From Nocardioides jensenii JCM 1364 = NBRC 14755 (GTDB lineage: Bacteria > Actinomycetota > Actinomycetes > Propionibacteriales > Nocardioidaceae): a DNA stretch of 64,000 bases. The notes under the pieces were generated by a model, which did no database searches, had not been told where the DNA came from, and saw nothing but the letters and a program-made list of their open reading frames with translations. The stretch is from the NCBI RefSeq assembly GCF_001552535.1, contig NZ_BCRJ01000072.1, positions 1-64,000 of the forward strand, in the 5' to 3' direction. Within the stretch, counting starts at the first letter, position 1. Each line of letters opens with the position of its first letter. Of the stretch, positions 46,027-56,738 are shown piece by piece. A program made the translations under genes and the position numbers.

Positions 46027-46835
46027 TGTCACTGCGCGGAGCCTCGGCCGAAGCACTGGCCGCACTGTCGACGGAGCTGGAGAGCCTGCTCTCCGGCGGC
46101 GCCGACGCCGTCCGGGTCGGCGACGACCTGTTCACGGTGGCTCTCCTGATCCGTCAGGACGGTGCGCTGCGCCGGGTCGCCACTGACCCGTCGCTGCCCG
46201 CCGAGGCCAAGCAGGGGCTCGCCCAGGACCTCTTCGGTGGCAAGGCGAGCGACGCCGCGGTGCAGCTCGTCAAGAGCGCCGTGGGTCGTCGTTGGACCGT
46301 CAACCGTGACCTCGCCGACGCCCTCGAGCGTCTCGGTGAGACCGCGGTCGTGCGTTCCGCCGGTGACCAGGCCGGTCGCCTCAGCGACGAGCTCTTCGCC
46401 GTCGGCCAGCTGGTCAAGGACAACCCCGAGCTCCGCGACGGACTGTCCGACCCGGCTCGCTCCATCGAGGACAAGTCGGCGCTGATCGACAACCTCCTCG
46501 GCGGCAAGGTGCTCCCGGCCACGGCCACGCTGGCCAAGCAGTCGCTGGCCGGCACCTACCGCACGGTCTCGGCGGCGCTGCGCGAGTACGAGCAGGTCGC
46601 CGCCTCCGTGCACAGCCAGAGCGTGGCCGAGGTCCGCGTGGCACGAGCGCTGTCCGAGGCCGACCGCACCCGCCTGAGCGCCGCGCTGGCCAGCCAGTAC
46701 GGCCGGGCGATTCACCTGAACGAGGTCATCGACCCCGACGTGATCGGCGGTCTCCGTGTGGAGATCGGCGACGACGTGATCGATGGCACCGTCTCCAGCC
46801 GGCTCAGCGACGCCGGCCGCAAGCTCGCCGGCTGA
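46026..46835 (+). CDS. atpH: ATP synthase F1 subunit delta
   Basis: A 269-residue delta, about 90 residues longer than E. coli delta, as is usual in this group. The conserved C-terminal part VIDPDVIGGLRVEIGDDVIDGTVSSRL is complete, of which the core GGLRVEIGD is diagnostic. It joins the F1 head to the b stalk. The extra N-terminal helical part resembles a second delta-like helical bundle. Confidence 0.96.
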
Positions 46836-46887
46836 TCCCAGTGCGGCACCAGATTCGAACCGAGCAGACTCAAGATAAGGAAGTGTG

Positions 46888-48528
46888 ATGACGGAGCTTT
46901 CGATCCGTCCGGACGAGATCCGGGACGCGCTGCAGCGCTTCGTGTCGGACTACAAGCCCGACACCGCGAGCCGTGAAGAGGTCGGCACCGTGGCGGAGGC
47001 CGGCGACGGCATCGCCCGTGTCAGTGGTCTCCCATCGGTGATGGCCAACGAGCTGCTCGAGTTCGAGGACGGCACCCGTGGCCTGGCCCTCAACCTCGAC
47101 ACCCGCGAGATCGGCGTCGTCATCCTCGGTGACTTCGACGGCATCGAAGAGGGCCAGGTTGTCCGCCGAACCGGCGAGGTGCTCTCCGTGCCCGTCGGCG
47201 ACGGCTACCTCGGCCGGGTCGTCGACCCGCTCGGCACCGCCATCGACGGTCTTGGCGACATCGAGACCACCGGCCGTCGTGCCCTCGAGCTCCAGGCGCC
47301 CGGCGTCATGGAGCGCAAGTCGGTGCACGAGCCCCTGGCCACCGGCATCAAGGCGATCGACGCCCTGACCCCGGTCGGCCGCGGCCAGCGCCAGCTGATC
47401 ATCGGTGACCGCGCGACCGGCAAGACCACGATCGCCATCGACACGATCATCAACCAGAAGAAGAACTGGGAGTCCGGCGACCCGGACAAGCAGGTGCGCT
47501 GCATCTACGTCGCCATCGGTCAGAAGGGCTCGACCATCGCCTCCGTGCGTGGCGCCCTCGAAGAGGCCGGCGCGCTGGAGTACACCACCATCGTGGCGTC
47601 CCCGGCCTCCGACTCGGCCGGCTTCAAGTACCTCGCCCCCTACACCGGCTCGGCCATCGGCCAGCACTGGATGTACGAGGGCAAGCACGTCCTCATCGTG
47701 TTCGACGACCTGACCAAGCAGGCCGAGGCCTACCGCGCCGTGTCGCTGCTGCTGCGTCGCCCGCCGGGCCGCGAGGCCTACCCCGGCGACGTGTTCTACC
47801 TGCACAGCCGGCTGCTCGAGCGTTGCGCGAAGCTGTCCGACGAGATGGGCAAGGGCTCGATGACCGGTCTTCCGATCATCGAGACCAAGGCCAACGACGT
47901 CTCGGCGTTCATCCCGACCAACGTCATCTCGATCACCGACGGTCAGATCTTCCTGCAGTCCGACCTGTTCGCGGCCAACCAGCGCCCGGCCATCGACGTC
48001 GGTGTCTCGGTCTCCCGCGTGGGTGGATCGGCGATGACCAAGGCGATGAAGGCCGTCACCGGTTCGCTCAAGGTCGACCTGGCCCAGTTCCGGGCCATGG
48101 AGGCGTTCGCCATGTTCGCCTCCGACCTGGACGCCGCATCGCGTCAGCAGCTCGACCGCGGACAGCGACTGATGGCCCTGCTCAAGCAGCCTCAGTACTC
48201 GCCGTACCCGGTCGAGGAGATGACCGTGTCGCTGTGGACCGGCACCTCGGGCCGCCTCGACAAGGTGCCCACGGACGACGTCCTCCGGTTCGAGAACGAG
48301 TTCCTCGACTACCTGCGCCGCTCGCACGAGGGCATCCTTGCCGGAATCCGCGAGACGCAGAAGTTCGAGGACTCCACCGAGGACCAGCTGACCGCTGCGT
48401 ACGACTCCTTCCTCGACCAGTTCGAGACCTCGGACGGCCAGTCCATCAAGGCCGGCACCGAGACGCACGAGGCCCTTGAGGACGAGGACGTCGAGCAGGA
48501 GCAGATCGTCAAGCAGAAGCGGGGCTGA
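46888..48528 (+). CDS. atpA: ATP synthase F1 subunit alpha
   Basis: A 546-residue non-catalytic nucleotide-binding subunit. Walker A is GDRATGKTT, the DELSEED-equivalent region and the visiting-site [10 protein letters not shown] are present, and the C-terminus is extended by an acidic tail ([13 protein letters not shown]), a feature also of mycobacterial alpha, where the extension suppresses ATP hydrolysis. I chose the ATG at 46888; a GTG stands directly before it. Confidence 0.98.
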   Translation: MTELSIRPDEIRDALQRFVSDYKPDTASREEVGTVAEAGDGIARVSGLPSVMANELLEFEDGTRGLALNLDTREIGVVILGDFDGIEEGQVVRRTGEVLSVPVGDGYLGRVVDPLGTAIDGLGDIETTGRRALELQAPGVMERKSVHEPLATGIKAIDALTPVGRGQRQLIIGDRATGKTTIAIDTIINQKKNWESGDPDKQVRCIYVAIGQKGSTIASVRGALEEAGALEYTTIVASPASDSAGFKYLAPYTGSAIGQHWMYEGKHVLIVFDDLTKQAEAYRAVSLLLRRPPGREAYPGDVFYLHSRLLERCAKLSDEMGKGSMTGLPIIETKANDVSAFIPTNVISITDGQIFLQSDLFAANQRPAIDVGVSVSRVGGSAMTKAMKAVTGSLKVDLAQFRAMEAFAMFASDLDAASRQQLDRGQRLMALLKQPQYSPYPVEEMTVSLWTGTSGRLDKVPTDDVLRFENEFLDYLRRSHEGILAGIRETQKFEDSTEDQLTAAYDSFLDQFETSDGQSIKAGTETHEALEDEDVEQEQIVKQKRG

Positions 48529-48572
48529 CCGCACGTGAACATCGATCCTCAGACGACCGGAGGTGATCTCTG

Positions 48573-49505
48573 ATGGCACTCTCGGTGCGCGAGTACCGCG
48601 CGCGGATCAAGTCGACGGAGTCGATGAAGAAGATCACGCGCGCCATGGAGCTCATCGCTGCGTCCCGCATCATCAAGGCACAGCAGCGGGCACAGGCGGC
48701 AGCGCCGTACGCCCGTGAGCTGACCCGGGCGGTCTCGGCCGTGGCGACGTACTCCAACGTCGACCACGCCCTGACCACGGAGCCGGAGAACCCGAAGAAG
48801 GCCGCGGTCCTCATCGTCACGAGTGACCGTGGACTCGCCGGGGCCTACTCCTCGAGCGTGCTCAAGGAGGCCGAGCGCCTTCTCGAGAAGCTTCGCGGTG
48901 AGGGCAAGACGGTCGACGTCTACATCTCCGGTCGCAAGGGCGAGGCGTACTTCAAGTTCCGCCAGCGCCCGGTGGTCCAGAGCTGGACCGGCTTCTCCGA
49001 CCAGCCGACGTACGACGTGGCCCATGACATCGGGGAGACGCTGATCCAGGCGTTCCTCAACGATGACGAGACCCCGGCCGCCGAAGGCGTGGCGCCCGGT
49101 GCCGACGAGGTGCACGTGGTCTACACCCGGTTCCGCTCGATGCTGGTCCAGGAGCCGATCGCGGTTCGACTGCTTCCGCTGGAGGTCGTCGAGGGCGAAG
49201 AGGCTCCCGAGGACGACGAGCTGCTGCCGCTCTACGAGTTCGAGCCGTCGCCTGCCGACGTGCTCGACTCCCTGCTCCCGCGTTACGTCCAGAGTCGGAT
49301 CTTCTTCGCTCACCTCCAGGCCGCCGCTTCCGAGCTGGCCGCCCGACAGAAGGCGATGAAGGCCGCAACCGACAACGCGGACGAGCTCATCAAGAAGTAC
49401 ACCCGTATTGCCAACCAGGCCCGTCAGGCCGGCATCACCCAGGAAATCAGCGAGATCGTCGGTGGCGTGAACGCCCTCGCCGACGCCAACGCCGGCCAAG
49501 ACTGA
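48573..49505 (+). CDS. atpG: ATP synthase F1 subunit gamma
   Basis: A 310-residue central shaft. The N-terminal [22 protein letters not shown] and C-terminal [17 protein letters not shown] helices form the coiled coil. An insertion around residues 160-210, rich in Glu and Asp ([15 protein letters not shown]), resembles the actinobacterial gamma loop that reduces hydrolysis in mycobacteria. Start behind GGAGGTG. Confidence 0.97.
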   Translation: MALSVREYRARIKSTESMKKITRAMELIAASRIIKAQQRAQAAAPYARELTRAVSAVATYSNVDHALTTEPENPKKAAVLIVTSDRGLAGAYSSSVLKEAERLLEKLRGEGKTVDVYISGRKGEAYFKFRQRPVVQSWTGFSDQPTYDVAHDIGETLIQAFLNDDETPAAEGVAPGADEVHVVYTRFRSMLVQEPIAVRLLPLEVVEGEEAPEDDELLPLYEFEPSPADVLDSLLPRYVQSRIFFAHLQAAASELAARQKAMKAATDNADELIKKYTRIANQARQAGITQEISEIVGGVNALADANAGQD

Positions 49506-50977
<1,472 letters not shown>

Positions 50978-50978
<1 letters not shown>

Positions 50979-51373
50979 TGTCGGAGAACACTCTCCGCGT
51001 CGAGCTCGTTGCCGCCGATCGTCTCGTGTGGTCGGGTGATGCCTCCATGGTCATCGCCCGCACCACCGAGGGCGACGTCGGCATCCTGCCCGACCACGCT
51101 CCGATGCTCTCGCTGCTCGTCGAAGGAATCGTCGACGTGACCACGGTCGAGGGCGAGACCTGGATCGCCGCAGTCGACGCCGGGTTCATCTCGATCGCCG
51201 AGAACCGGGTCTCGATCCTGGCCGAGCGTGCGGAGATGTCCCACGAGATCGACCTCGAGAAGGCGCGCGCCGACTTGGAGCGCGCCAAGTCCGCGGGGGA
51301 GCTTCTCAACGATCCCGAGGAAGCAGTGCGTCGCGCCGAGGCACGCATTCGGGCGGTCGAGAAGGCCAACTGA
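50978..51373 (+). CDS. atpC: ATP synthase F1 subunit epsilon
   Basis: A 131-residue subunit with an N-terminal beta sandwich (LRVELVAADRLVWSGDA, GDVGILPDHAPML) and a C-terminal helical hairpin (KARADLERAK, RRAEARIRAVEKA). It belongs to the central stalk and may limit hydrolysis. Last gene of the atp order. Confidence 0.97.
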
Positions 51374-51432
51374 CGCTGGCTCGGACCCTCCCGCTAGAGT
51401 GACGCCACGCGTCGCTTTGACAGGAGGGTTCG

Positions 51433-51888
51433 ATGCCGCTGTGGCAGTGGTTGGTCGACTCGCTCGGCGTCATTCTCCTGCTCGTTGTCGTCTACGGGGT
51501 CGCCCTCGTCGTACGTCGTCGCGTGCTCTCGCGCAATGGCGGCACGTTTGAACTCAGTCACCGCGCCCGGTCTGCCAAGACCGGGCGCGGTTGGGTTCTC
51601 GGCCTCGGCCGCTACTCGGGTGAGAACCTCGAATGGTTCCGCATCTTCTCGCTCTCGCCGCGTCCCCGGTGCACCTGGTCGCGCAGCGGTCTTGCCTACG
51701 CCGGTCGGCGCGAGCCTCACGGGTCGGAGCAGATGTCGCTCTACGCCGAGCACGTCATCGTCGTCGTCGAGTCCGAGCCCGGAGCCATCGAGTTCGCGAT
51801 GAGCCCCAGCTCGCTGATGGGCTTTCAGTCCTGGCTCGAGGCCGCGCCTCCCGGAGCCGATTGGAACCAGCGGCGCCCGCGTCTGTGA
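51433..51888 (+). CDS. DUF2550 membrane protein
   Basis: A 151-residue protein with one N-terminal helix (about 9-27) and a cytoplasmic beta-rich domain containing RRVLSRNGGTFELS and GLGRYSGENLEWFRIFSLS. It matches the DUF2550 family found right after atpC in mycobacteria (Rv1312 position). Function unknown. The site ACAGGAGGG precedes the ATG, and a TAGAGT box lies near 51394-51399, so it may have its own promoter. The coding sequence contains a perfect terminator-like hairpin. Confidence 0.9.
   Translation: MPLWQWLVDSLGVILLLVVVYGVALVVRRRVLSRNGGTFELSHRARSAKTGRGWVLGLGRYSGENLEWFRIFSLSPRPRCTWSRSGLAYAGRREPHGSEQMSLYAEHVIVVVESEPGAIEFAMSPSSLMGFQSWLEAAPPGADWNQRRPRL
51561..51590. terminator. Perfect 13-bp hairpin inside the DUF2550 gene
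   Basis: CCGCGCCCGGTCT (51561-51573) pairs without mismatch with AGACCGGGCGCGG (51578-51590) around a GCCA loop, and TTGGGTT follows. It encodes RARSAKTGRG in frame. It resembles an intrinsic terminator about 190 bases past the atpC stop. Confidence 0.6.
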
Positions 51889-51955
51889 GGCAGGGTCCCG
51901 GTTCGGGCGCCGCCGTTGACCAGCGGACTCCTAGGCTGTCTCGGAGAGTCCAGTC

Positions 51956-52888
51956 ATGACGAGGGAGAGGACGACCGTGGTCGGATCCACGATCGAGATC
52001 AATGGGCTGTCGAAGAGCTTCGGTGCCGTGCGCGCCGTCGACGACCTCAGCTTGACCATCCGACCGGGCGTGGTCACCGGGTTCCTGGGTCCCAACGGTG
52101 CCGGCAAGACCACCACCTTGCGGATGCTGCTCGGGTTGGTCGCCGCCGACAGCGGCAGCGCCACCATCGACGGTCGTCCCTACGCCGAGCTCGCCTCGCC
52201 GGCAGCGGTGGTCGGGGCCGCGCTCGAGGCAGCCAGCTTCCATCCCGGGCGCACCGCCCTGGACCATCTGCGCGTGCATGCGCCGATGGTCGGCGTACCC
52301 GATGCGGCCTGCTCGCGAGTGCTCGCACAGGTGGGGCTCGCCGACGCCGCCCGACGGAAGGTGGGCGGGTTCTCGCTGGGCATGAGGCAACGCCTCGGCC
52401 TGGCAACGACGCTTCTGGGCGATCCCGGCGTCCTGGTGCTCGACGAGCCCGCCAACGGGCTGGACCCGGAGGGCATCGTGTGGCTGCGCGGGTTCCTGCG
52501 ACACCTGGCCCACGAGCAGGGACGAACCGTGCTGGTCTCGAGTCACGTCCTCGGCGAGGTCCAGGCCACCGTCGACGACGTCGTGGTCATCGCCCGAGGT
52601 CGACTCGTCCACGAGTCGCCTCTCTCGGACCTGGTGGCCATGGCGGCCGCCCAGGTCAGGGTGAGTACGCCGGACACCGATGGCTTCGTGCGCCTGGTCA
52701 CCGAACAGGGCTGGGACTTCTCCGAGATCAGTGGAGGCCTGCTGATCTCAGGAGCCAGCCCCGCGCAGGTCGGTGCGGCCGCGCACGCGGCGCACCTGGA
52801 GCTGCACGGCCTGGCCGGCGAGGGGATGGCCCTGGAAGACGTGTTCCTGAAGCTGACCGACCCGGCACGTGCCCAGGTGCCGGCATGA
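51956..52888 (+). CDS. ABC transporter ATP-binding protein
   Basis: A 310-residue ATPase of the DrrA/BcrA exporter type. Walker A GPNGAGKTT, the signature FSLGMRQRLGLA (a variant of LSGGQ), Walker B VLVLDEPANGLDP and the H-loop SSHVLGEV are seen. The 85-residue C-terminal part is the usual accessory domain. It overlaps the permease gene (ATGA). Substrate unknown; lipids, peptides or antibiotics are typical. Confidence 0.93.
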   Translation: MTRERTTVVGSTIEINGLSKSFGAVRAVDDLSLTIRPGVVTGFLGPNGAGKTTTLRMLLGLVAADSGSATIDGRPYAELASPAAVVGAALEAASFHPGRTALDHLRVHAPMVGVPDAACSRVLAQVGLADAARRKVGGFSLGMRQRLGLATTLLGDPGVLVLDEPANGLDPEGIVWLRGFLRHLAHEQGRTVLVSSHVLGEVQATVDDVVVIARGRLVHESPLSDLVAMAAAQVRVSTPDTDGFVRLVTEQGWDFSEISGGLLISGASPAQVGAAAHAAHLELHGLAGEGMALEDVFLKLTDPARAQVPA

Positions 52889-53691
52889 CCCCCGCGGTGA
52901 GGTCCGAGTGGCGCAAGGTCACCACGACGAACCTGTGGTGGGTGCTGGCGCTGGTGATGTTCGCCTACACGGCCTTCCTGGGTGCGGTGATGGGGTTCAG
53001 CCTGGCCCAGCAGCCCGAGGCCGCCACCGGGGGCATGGGCGACTCGGCGTTGAGCGGCCGCGAGGTCGCGCAGTCGGTCTACACGCTCGGCGCGTCCCTC
53101 GGCTACGTGTTCCCGCTCGTGGCCGGCGCGCTGGCGATGACCTCCGAGTTCCGGCACCAGACCATCACCCCGACACTCCTCTTCGAGCCGCGCCGCAGCG
53201 TGGTCCTGGCCGCCAAGCTGGTCGTGAACCTGGCCCTGGGTCTCGTGTACGGCGTGATCGGCACGCTCGGCGCGATCGCCGGTGGAGCACCGGTGCTGGC
53301 GGGCCTCGGCGACGGCATGCACCTCGGTGACGGGGAGGTCCTCGGCAACGTCGCGTTCTCGGTGTTGGCCCTGGCGATCTGGGCCGTGATCGGGGTGGGC
53401 CTGGGCACACTGCTGCCCAACCAGGTGGCCGCGATCGTGGTGATCCTGGCCTTCACCCAGTTCGTCGAGCCCATCCTGCGGATCGGGTTCGCCGCCGTCG
53501 ACGCCCTCTCGGGACTGGCCCGGTTCTTCCCCGGTGCAGCCGCGGAGGCGCTGGTCGGTTCGTCGCTCTACAGCACGACGGGCATGCTCGACCTCCTCGG
53601 ACGATGGGAAGGGGCGGCGGTGCTGCTCGCCTATGCCGTGGTCTTCGCGCTCGTCGGCCGGTTCACCACCCTGCGCCGAGACGTCACCTGA
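52885..53691 (+). CDS. ABC-2 type transporter permease
   Basis: A 268-residue membrane protein with about six helices and the ABC-2 hallmark SEFRHQTITPTLLFEPRR after the second helix, an amphipathic coupling helix. It pairs with the preceding ATPase to form an exporter, probably as a homodimer. Coupled translation is shown by the overlap of start and stop codons. Confidence 0.9.
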   Translation: MTPAVRSEWRKVTTTNLWWVLALVMFAYTAFLGAVMGFSLAQQPEAATGGMGDSALSGREVAQSVYTLGASLGYVFPLVAGALAMTSEFRHQTITPTLLFEPRRSVVLAAKLVVNLALGLVYGVIGTLGAIAGGAPVLAGLGDGMHLGDGEVLGNVAFSVLALAIWAVIGVGLGTLLPNQVAAIVVILAFTQFVEPILRIGFAAVDALSGLARFFPGAAAEALVGSSLYSTTGMLDLLGRWEGAAVLLAYAVVFALVGRFTTLRRDVT

Positions 53692-53692
53692 C

Positions 53693-54904
53693 ATGAGAGC
53701 CGCCACGGGCGCGGCCCCGGCGCGGACGCTGGCCGCGCGGAACGCGGTCGCGGCGGTCTTCGCGCTGAACGGCTTCTGCTTCGCCTCCTGGGTCTCCCGC
53801 ATCCCCGACGTCCGGGAGCGACTGGATCTGTCGAACGGCCAGCTCGGCCTGCTGTTGCTGGCGATGTCGGCCGGCTCGGTCCTTGCGCTCCCACTCACCG
53901 GTGCGCTGATCGAGAGGTTCGGCGCCGCCGGGGTGGTGCTCTTCGGAGCCGTGCTCGACGGGCTGGGGCTGCTGCTGGTCTCCGTCGGAGCAGACGCCCT
54001 GGGCGTGACCGCGCTGGCGGCCCTGGGGCTGTTCCTCTACGGCGTCGGCACCGGCACCTGGGACGTGGCGATGAACGTCGAGGGCGCCGCGGTCGAGCAC
54101 GAGCTCACGCGCACGATCATGCCGCGGTTCCACGCCGGCTTCAGCATCGGCACGGTCTTCGGTGCCCTGCTCGGGGCACTGGCGGCCGGGCTCCACGTCC
54201 CGATGGCCTGGCACCTCGGCGTGGTCGCGCTGGTTGCGGTGACGGCGGTCCTCGGTGCTGTGCGCGGCTTCCTCCCGCGGGCCCTCGAGGTCGTGGGGCA
54301 GACCGCCGGCCGGGTCTCGGCCTTCACCGCCTGGACCGAGCCGCGCACCCTGCTCATCGGCCTCATGGTGCTCGCGCTCGCCCTCACCGAAGGCACGGCG
54401 AACGACTGGCTGGCGGTGGCTCTCGTCGACGGCTACGACGTCGAGCACTGGGTGGGTGTCACCGGGTTCGCGGTCTTCGTCGCGGCGATGACCGTCGGCA
54501 GGTTCTGGGGGAGTCGCCTCATCGACCGCCACGGTCGGGTGAGCGTGCTCTGGTCGACGATGTTCGTGGCCAGCGCCGGACTGCTGCTCATCGTCTTCGG
54601 CGGGCACCCGGCCGTCGTCGTGGTCGGCATCGTGCTCTGGGGCCTCGGTGCCTCGCTCGGTTTCCCGGTCGGCATGAGCGCCGCCGCCGACGATCCACTC
54701 CGGGCCGCGGCCCGGGTCAGCGTGGTCTCCACGATCGGCTACACGGCGTTCCTTGCCGGCCCGCCGCTGCTCGGTTTCCTGGCCGAGGAGGTCGGAACGC
54801 TGCACGCCCTGCTCGTGGTCGTCGTACTCCTCGTGCCGTCCGCGTTCGTCGTCCCGGCTGCACGGGAGCACCCCGTGCGCGGACTGTCGCGTGGTCTCGG
54901 CTGA
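53693..54904 (+). CDS. Major facilitator superfamily transporter
   Basis: A 403-residue protein with about 12 helices, an MFS loop motif (GALIERFGAAG), and a central region with FLPRALEVVGQTAGRV between the two halves. The N-terminal FASWVSRIPDVRERLDLS is common in the FucP-like or YbjJ-type group. Substrate unknown. It starts 1 base after the ABC permease stop, so the three genes may be one transcript. Confidence 0.88.
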   Translation: MRAATGAAPARTLAARNAVAAVFALNGFCFASWVSRIPDVRERLDLSNGQLGLLLLAMSAGSVLALPLTGALIERFGAAGVVLFGAVLDGLGLLLVSVGADALGVTALAALGLFLYGVGTGTWDVAMNVEGAAVEHELTRTIMPRFHAGFSIGTVFGALLGALAAGLHVPMAWHLGVVALVAVTAVLGAVRGFLPRALEVVGQTAGRVSAFTAWTEPRTLLIGLMVLALALTEGTANDWLAVALVDGYDVEHWVGVTGFAVFVAAMTVGRFWGSRLIDRHGRVSVLWSTMFVASAGLLLIVFGGHPAVVVVGIVLWGLGASLGFPVGMSAAADDPLRAAARVSVVSTIGYTAFLAGPPLLGFLAEEVGTLHALLVVVVLLVPSAFVVPAAREHPVRGLSRGLG

Positions 54905-54915
54905 CGGCCCAACCC

Positions 54916-54999
54916 CTCGTCCCTCGCTACGAGCGCTCCCCGCTGCTCCGATGGGCGGCTCACGCTCTCCGCTCGTCCCTCGCTACGAGCGCTCCCCGC
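54916..54999. repeat. 28-bp direct repeat around the cobalamin adenosyltransferase stop
   Basis: The 28-base sequence beginning CTCGTCCCTCGCTACGAGCG occurs at 54916-54943 and again at 54972-54999, identical in both places. The second copy contains the stop codon and final codons (GERS) of the minus-strand adenosyltransferase gene. Each copy also holds the inverted pair CTCGT/ACGAG. Confidence 0.85.
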
Positions 55000-55558
55000 C
55001 GGGCACCCAGAGGACGTCGCCGTTCTCCCGGTTCGCGTGCCGGGCCAGGATGAACAACAGGTCCGAGAGCCGGTTGAGGTACTTGATCGCCAAGACGTTC
55101 ATGGTGTCCTCGTGCTCGGCGAAGGCCGACCAGCCTGCCCGCTCCGCCCGGCGTACGACGGTGCGCGCGACGTGGAGGTGGGCGGCGCCGGCCGTGCCGC
55201 CGTTGAGGATGAACGAGCGCAGCTTCTCCAGCGGCTCGTTGAAGGAGTCGCACCACGACTCCAGCCGGTCGATGTAGTCCTGCTCGATGCGCAACGGCGG
55301 GAACTCGGGGTTCGCCACGACCGGCGTGCAGAAGTCCGCGCCCACGTCGAAGAGGTCGTTCTGGATCGTGGTGAGAACCTGCACGACGTCGTCATCGAGA
55401 CCACCCTGGGCCAGGGCCACCCCGATCACCGCGTTCGCCTCGTCGACGCTTGCGTAGGCCTCGAGTCGCAGATCGTTCTTCGTGGTGAGGCTCATGTCGC
55501 CGAGCCGGGTCTGTCCGGCGTCGCCGGTGCGCGTGTAGATGCGGGTGAGGTTGACCAT
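54983..55558 (-). CDS. ATP:cob(I)alamin adenosyltransferase (PduO type)
   Basis: A 191-residue helical enzyme that makes adenosylcobalamin. Motifs: IYTRTGDAGQTRLGD at the ATP site, ASVDEANAVIG, and RRAERAGW and NRLSDLLFILAR near the C-terminus. The ATG lies 7 bases after a TAGGCT box on the minus strand, suggesting a leaderless message. The coenzyme it makes is required by the mutase encoded at 56739-58757, a plausible functional neighbour. Confidence 0.95.
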   Translation of the reverse strand: MVNLTRIYTRTGDAGQTRLGDMSLTTKNDLRLEAYASVDEANAVIGVALAQGGLDDDVVQVLTTIQNDLFDVGADFCTPVVANPEFPPLRIEQDYIDRLESWCDSFNEPLEKLRSFILNGGTAGAAHLHVARTVVRRAERAGWSAFAEHEDTMNVLAIKYLNRLSDLLFILARHANRENGDVLWVPGGERS

Positions 55559-55808
55559 GCAGCCGAGCCTAGTGGGCGACCGCCCGGGTCGCCCCCGGGG
55601 TCGCGGGGTGGTTGAAGACCGAAACCACATCCGTCACACCCGTCACATAGCGGACGTTCCGCGCGGCGTACGTTCGCACAGGGGGTCCCCAGACAATTCG
55701 GTGGAAATTCCCCGCTTCGAAGGCAACGCTATGGGTGTGTGACGCGTCATAGTCTGTGAACAGCAGTTTCGAAGGGTGGCATTCGGGTGCCACCACGGAG
55801 GAGGCGAG

Positions 55809-56117
55809 ATGGACATCATCCGGGACGGAGCCACGCTCGTGCTGGCTGGTCAGTTCGACGTCCGCAGCACCATGGAGGTCAGGGCCGCGCTCTACGACCA
55901 CATCGAGACCACGGCCGACGACGTCGTCGTCGATCTCACCGAGGTCACCACGGTCGACGTCACGGCACTGAAGGTGCTGGCGGTCGCCACGCGCTCGACC
56001 GAGCGCCAAGGACGTCACCTTCGGCTGCGCGGGTGCGGACCGGCCGTACGCCGCCTGCTCCACATGTCGCACCTGTTCCGACTCGTCGACGTCGAACGCG
56101 AGGCGATCTCCGCCTAG
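55809..56117 (+). CDS. STAS-domain protein (anti-anti-sigma-like)
   Basis: A 102-residue STAS domain of the SpoIIAA/RsbV fold. The strand-helix region VVVDLTEVTTVDVTALKVLA aligns with the phosphorylation loop; the usual Asp-Ser-Ser/Thr-Gly is here Asp-Val-Thr-Ala, so only a Thr is available at the modified position. It stands alone, far from the RsbW/sigF pair at 12.7-13.9 kb; a partnership is possible but unproven. The site GAGGAGGCG precedes the ATG. Confidence 0.82.
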   Translation: MDIIRDGATLVLAGQFDVRSTMEVRAALYDHIETTADDVVVDLTEVTTVDVTALKVLAVATRSTERQGRHLRLRGCGPAVRRLLHMSHLFRLVDVEREAISA

Positions 56118-56140
56118 CACCACGGATCCGACCCGGGTAC

Positions 56141-56668
56141 CTAGCCGCTGAAGACCGAGGCGATCTGACCCACCACGGTGAGCAGCGTCGTGCCGCCGAC
56201 GTAGGTGATGCCGCAGGCGGCCAACCCCTGGAGCACGGGCGCCCAGGTGCGCACCGCCCGGGAACGGCGCATCAGCAGCAGCACGACGGCGCACACGGCG
56301 AAGGCCACGACGGTCCCGGCCAGCACGAACAGGCCGACCGGCCCGGCCAGTGCGCCGACCAGCTCCCAGGAGCCGATCTCGCCCCAGAAGTCCCAGGTGT
56401 CGCCGGAGAGCGAGGCGACCAGCAGGAAGATCATCAGGTAGACGAGAAAGACCATCACGGCCACGATCGCCACGAACGCGAGCACGCCCACGAAGCTGAA
56501 GACGCCCGTCCACACCAACGGCGCTGCCACCGTGCTCTCGGGTTTCGGCGGCGGCGGCGCGTAAGCGGGCCAGCGATGGGCCAACGGGTGCGGTGCGCCG
56601 GGACCGGGCTGCCGTGCGGGTGGTCGGCTCCAGCTGGGGGGCGGTTCGTGGGACATGCGGGACATCAT
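56141..56668 (-). CDS. Pro-rich membrane protein, function unknown
   Basis: A protein of up to 175 residues with a Pro-rich cytoplasmic start (about 1-45) and four hydrophobic segments (about 48-85, 95-125 and 140-172, the first being long enough for two helices). No motif is recognised. Several ATG codons cluster at the start (56668, 56665, 56656); GGGAG just upstream favours one of the first two. Confidence 0.65.
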   Translation of the reverse strand: MMSRMSHEPPPSWSRPPARQPGPGAPHPLAHRWPAYAPPPPKPESTVAAPLVWTGVFSFVGVLAFVAIVAVMVFLVYLMIFLLVASLSGDTWDFWGEIGSWELVGALAGPVGLFVLAGTVVAFAVCAVVLLLMRRSRAVRTWAPVLQGLAACGITYVGGTTLLTVVGQIASVFSG

Positions 56669-56738
56669 CTCCCGGTGTAGTCATCGCCACACGTGAGACC
56701 GGTTACCGGAAGTCAACGCACACTCTAGGCTCGACCCC

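Noticed and set aside
55809..56117. STAS protein as the proven partner of the RsbW/SigF pair
   Set aside because: It is 42 kb away, and actinobacteria usually have many STAS and RsbW paralogues; no sequence evidence ties these two.
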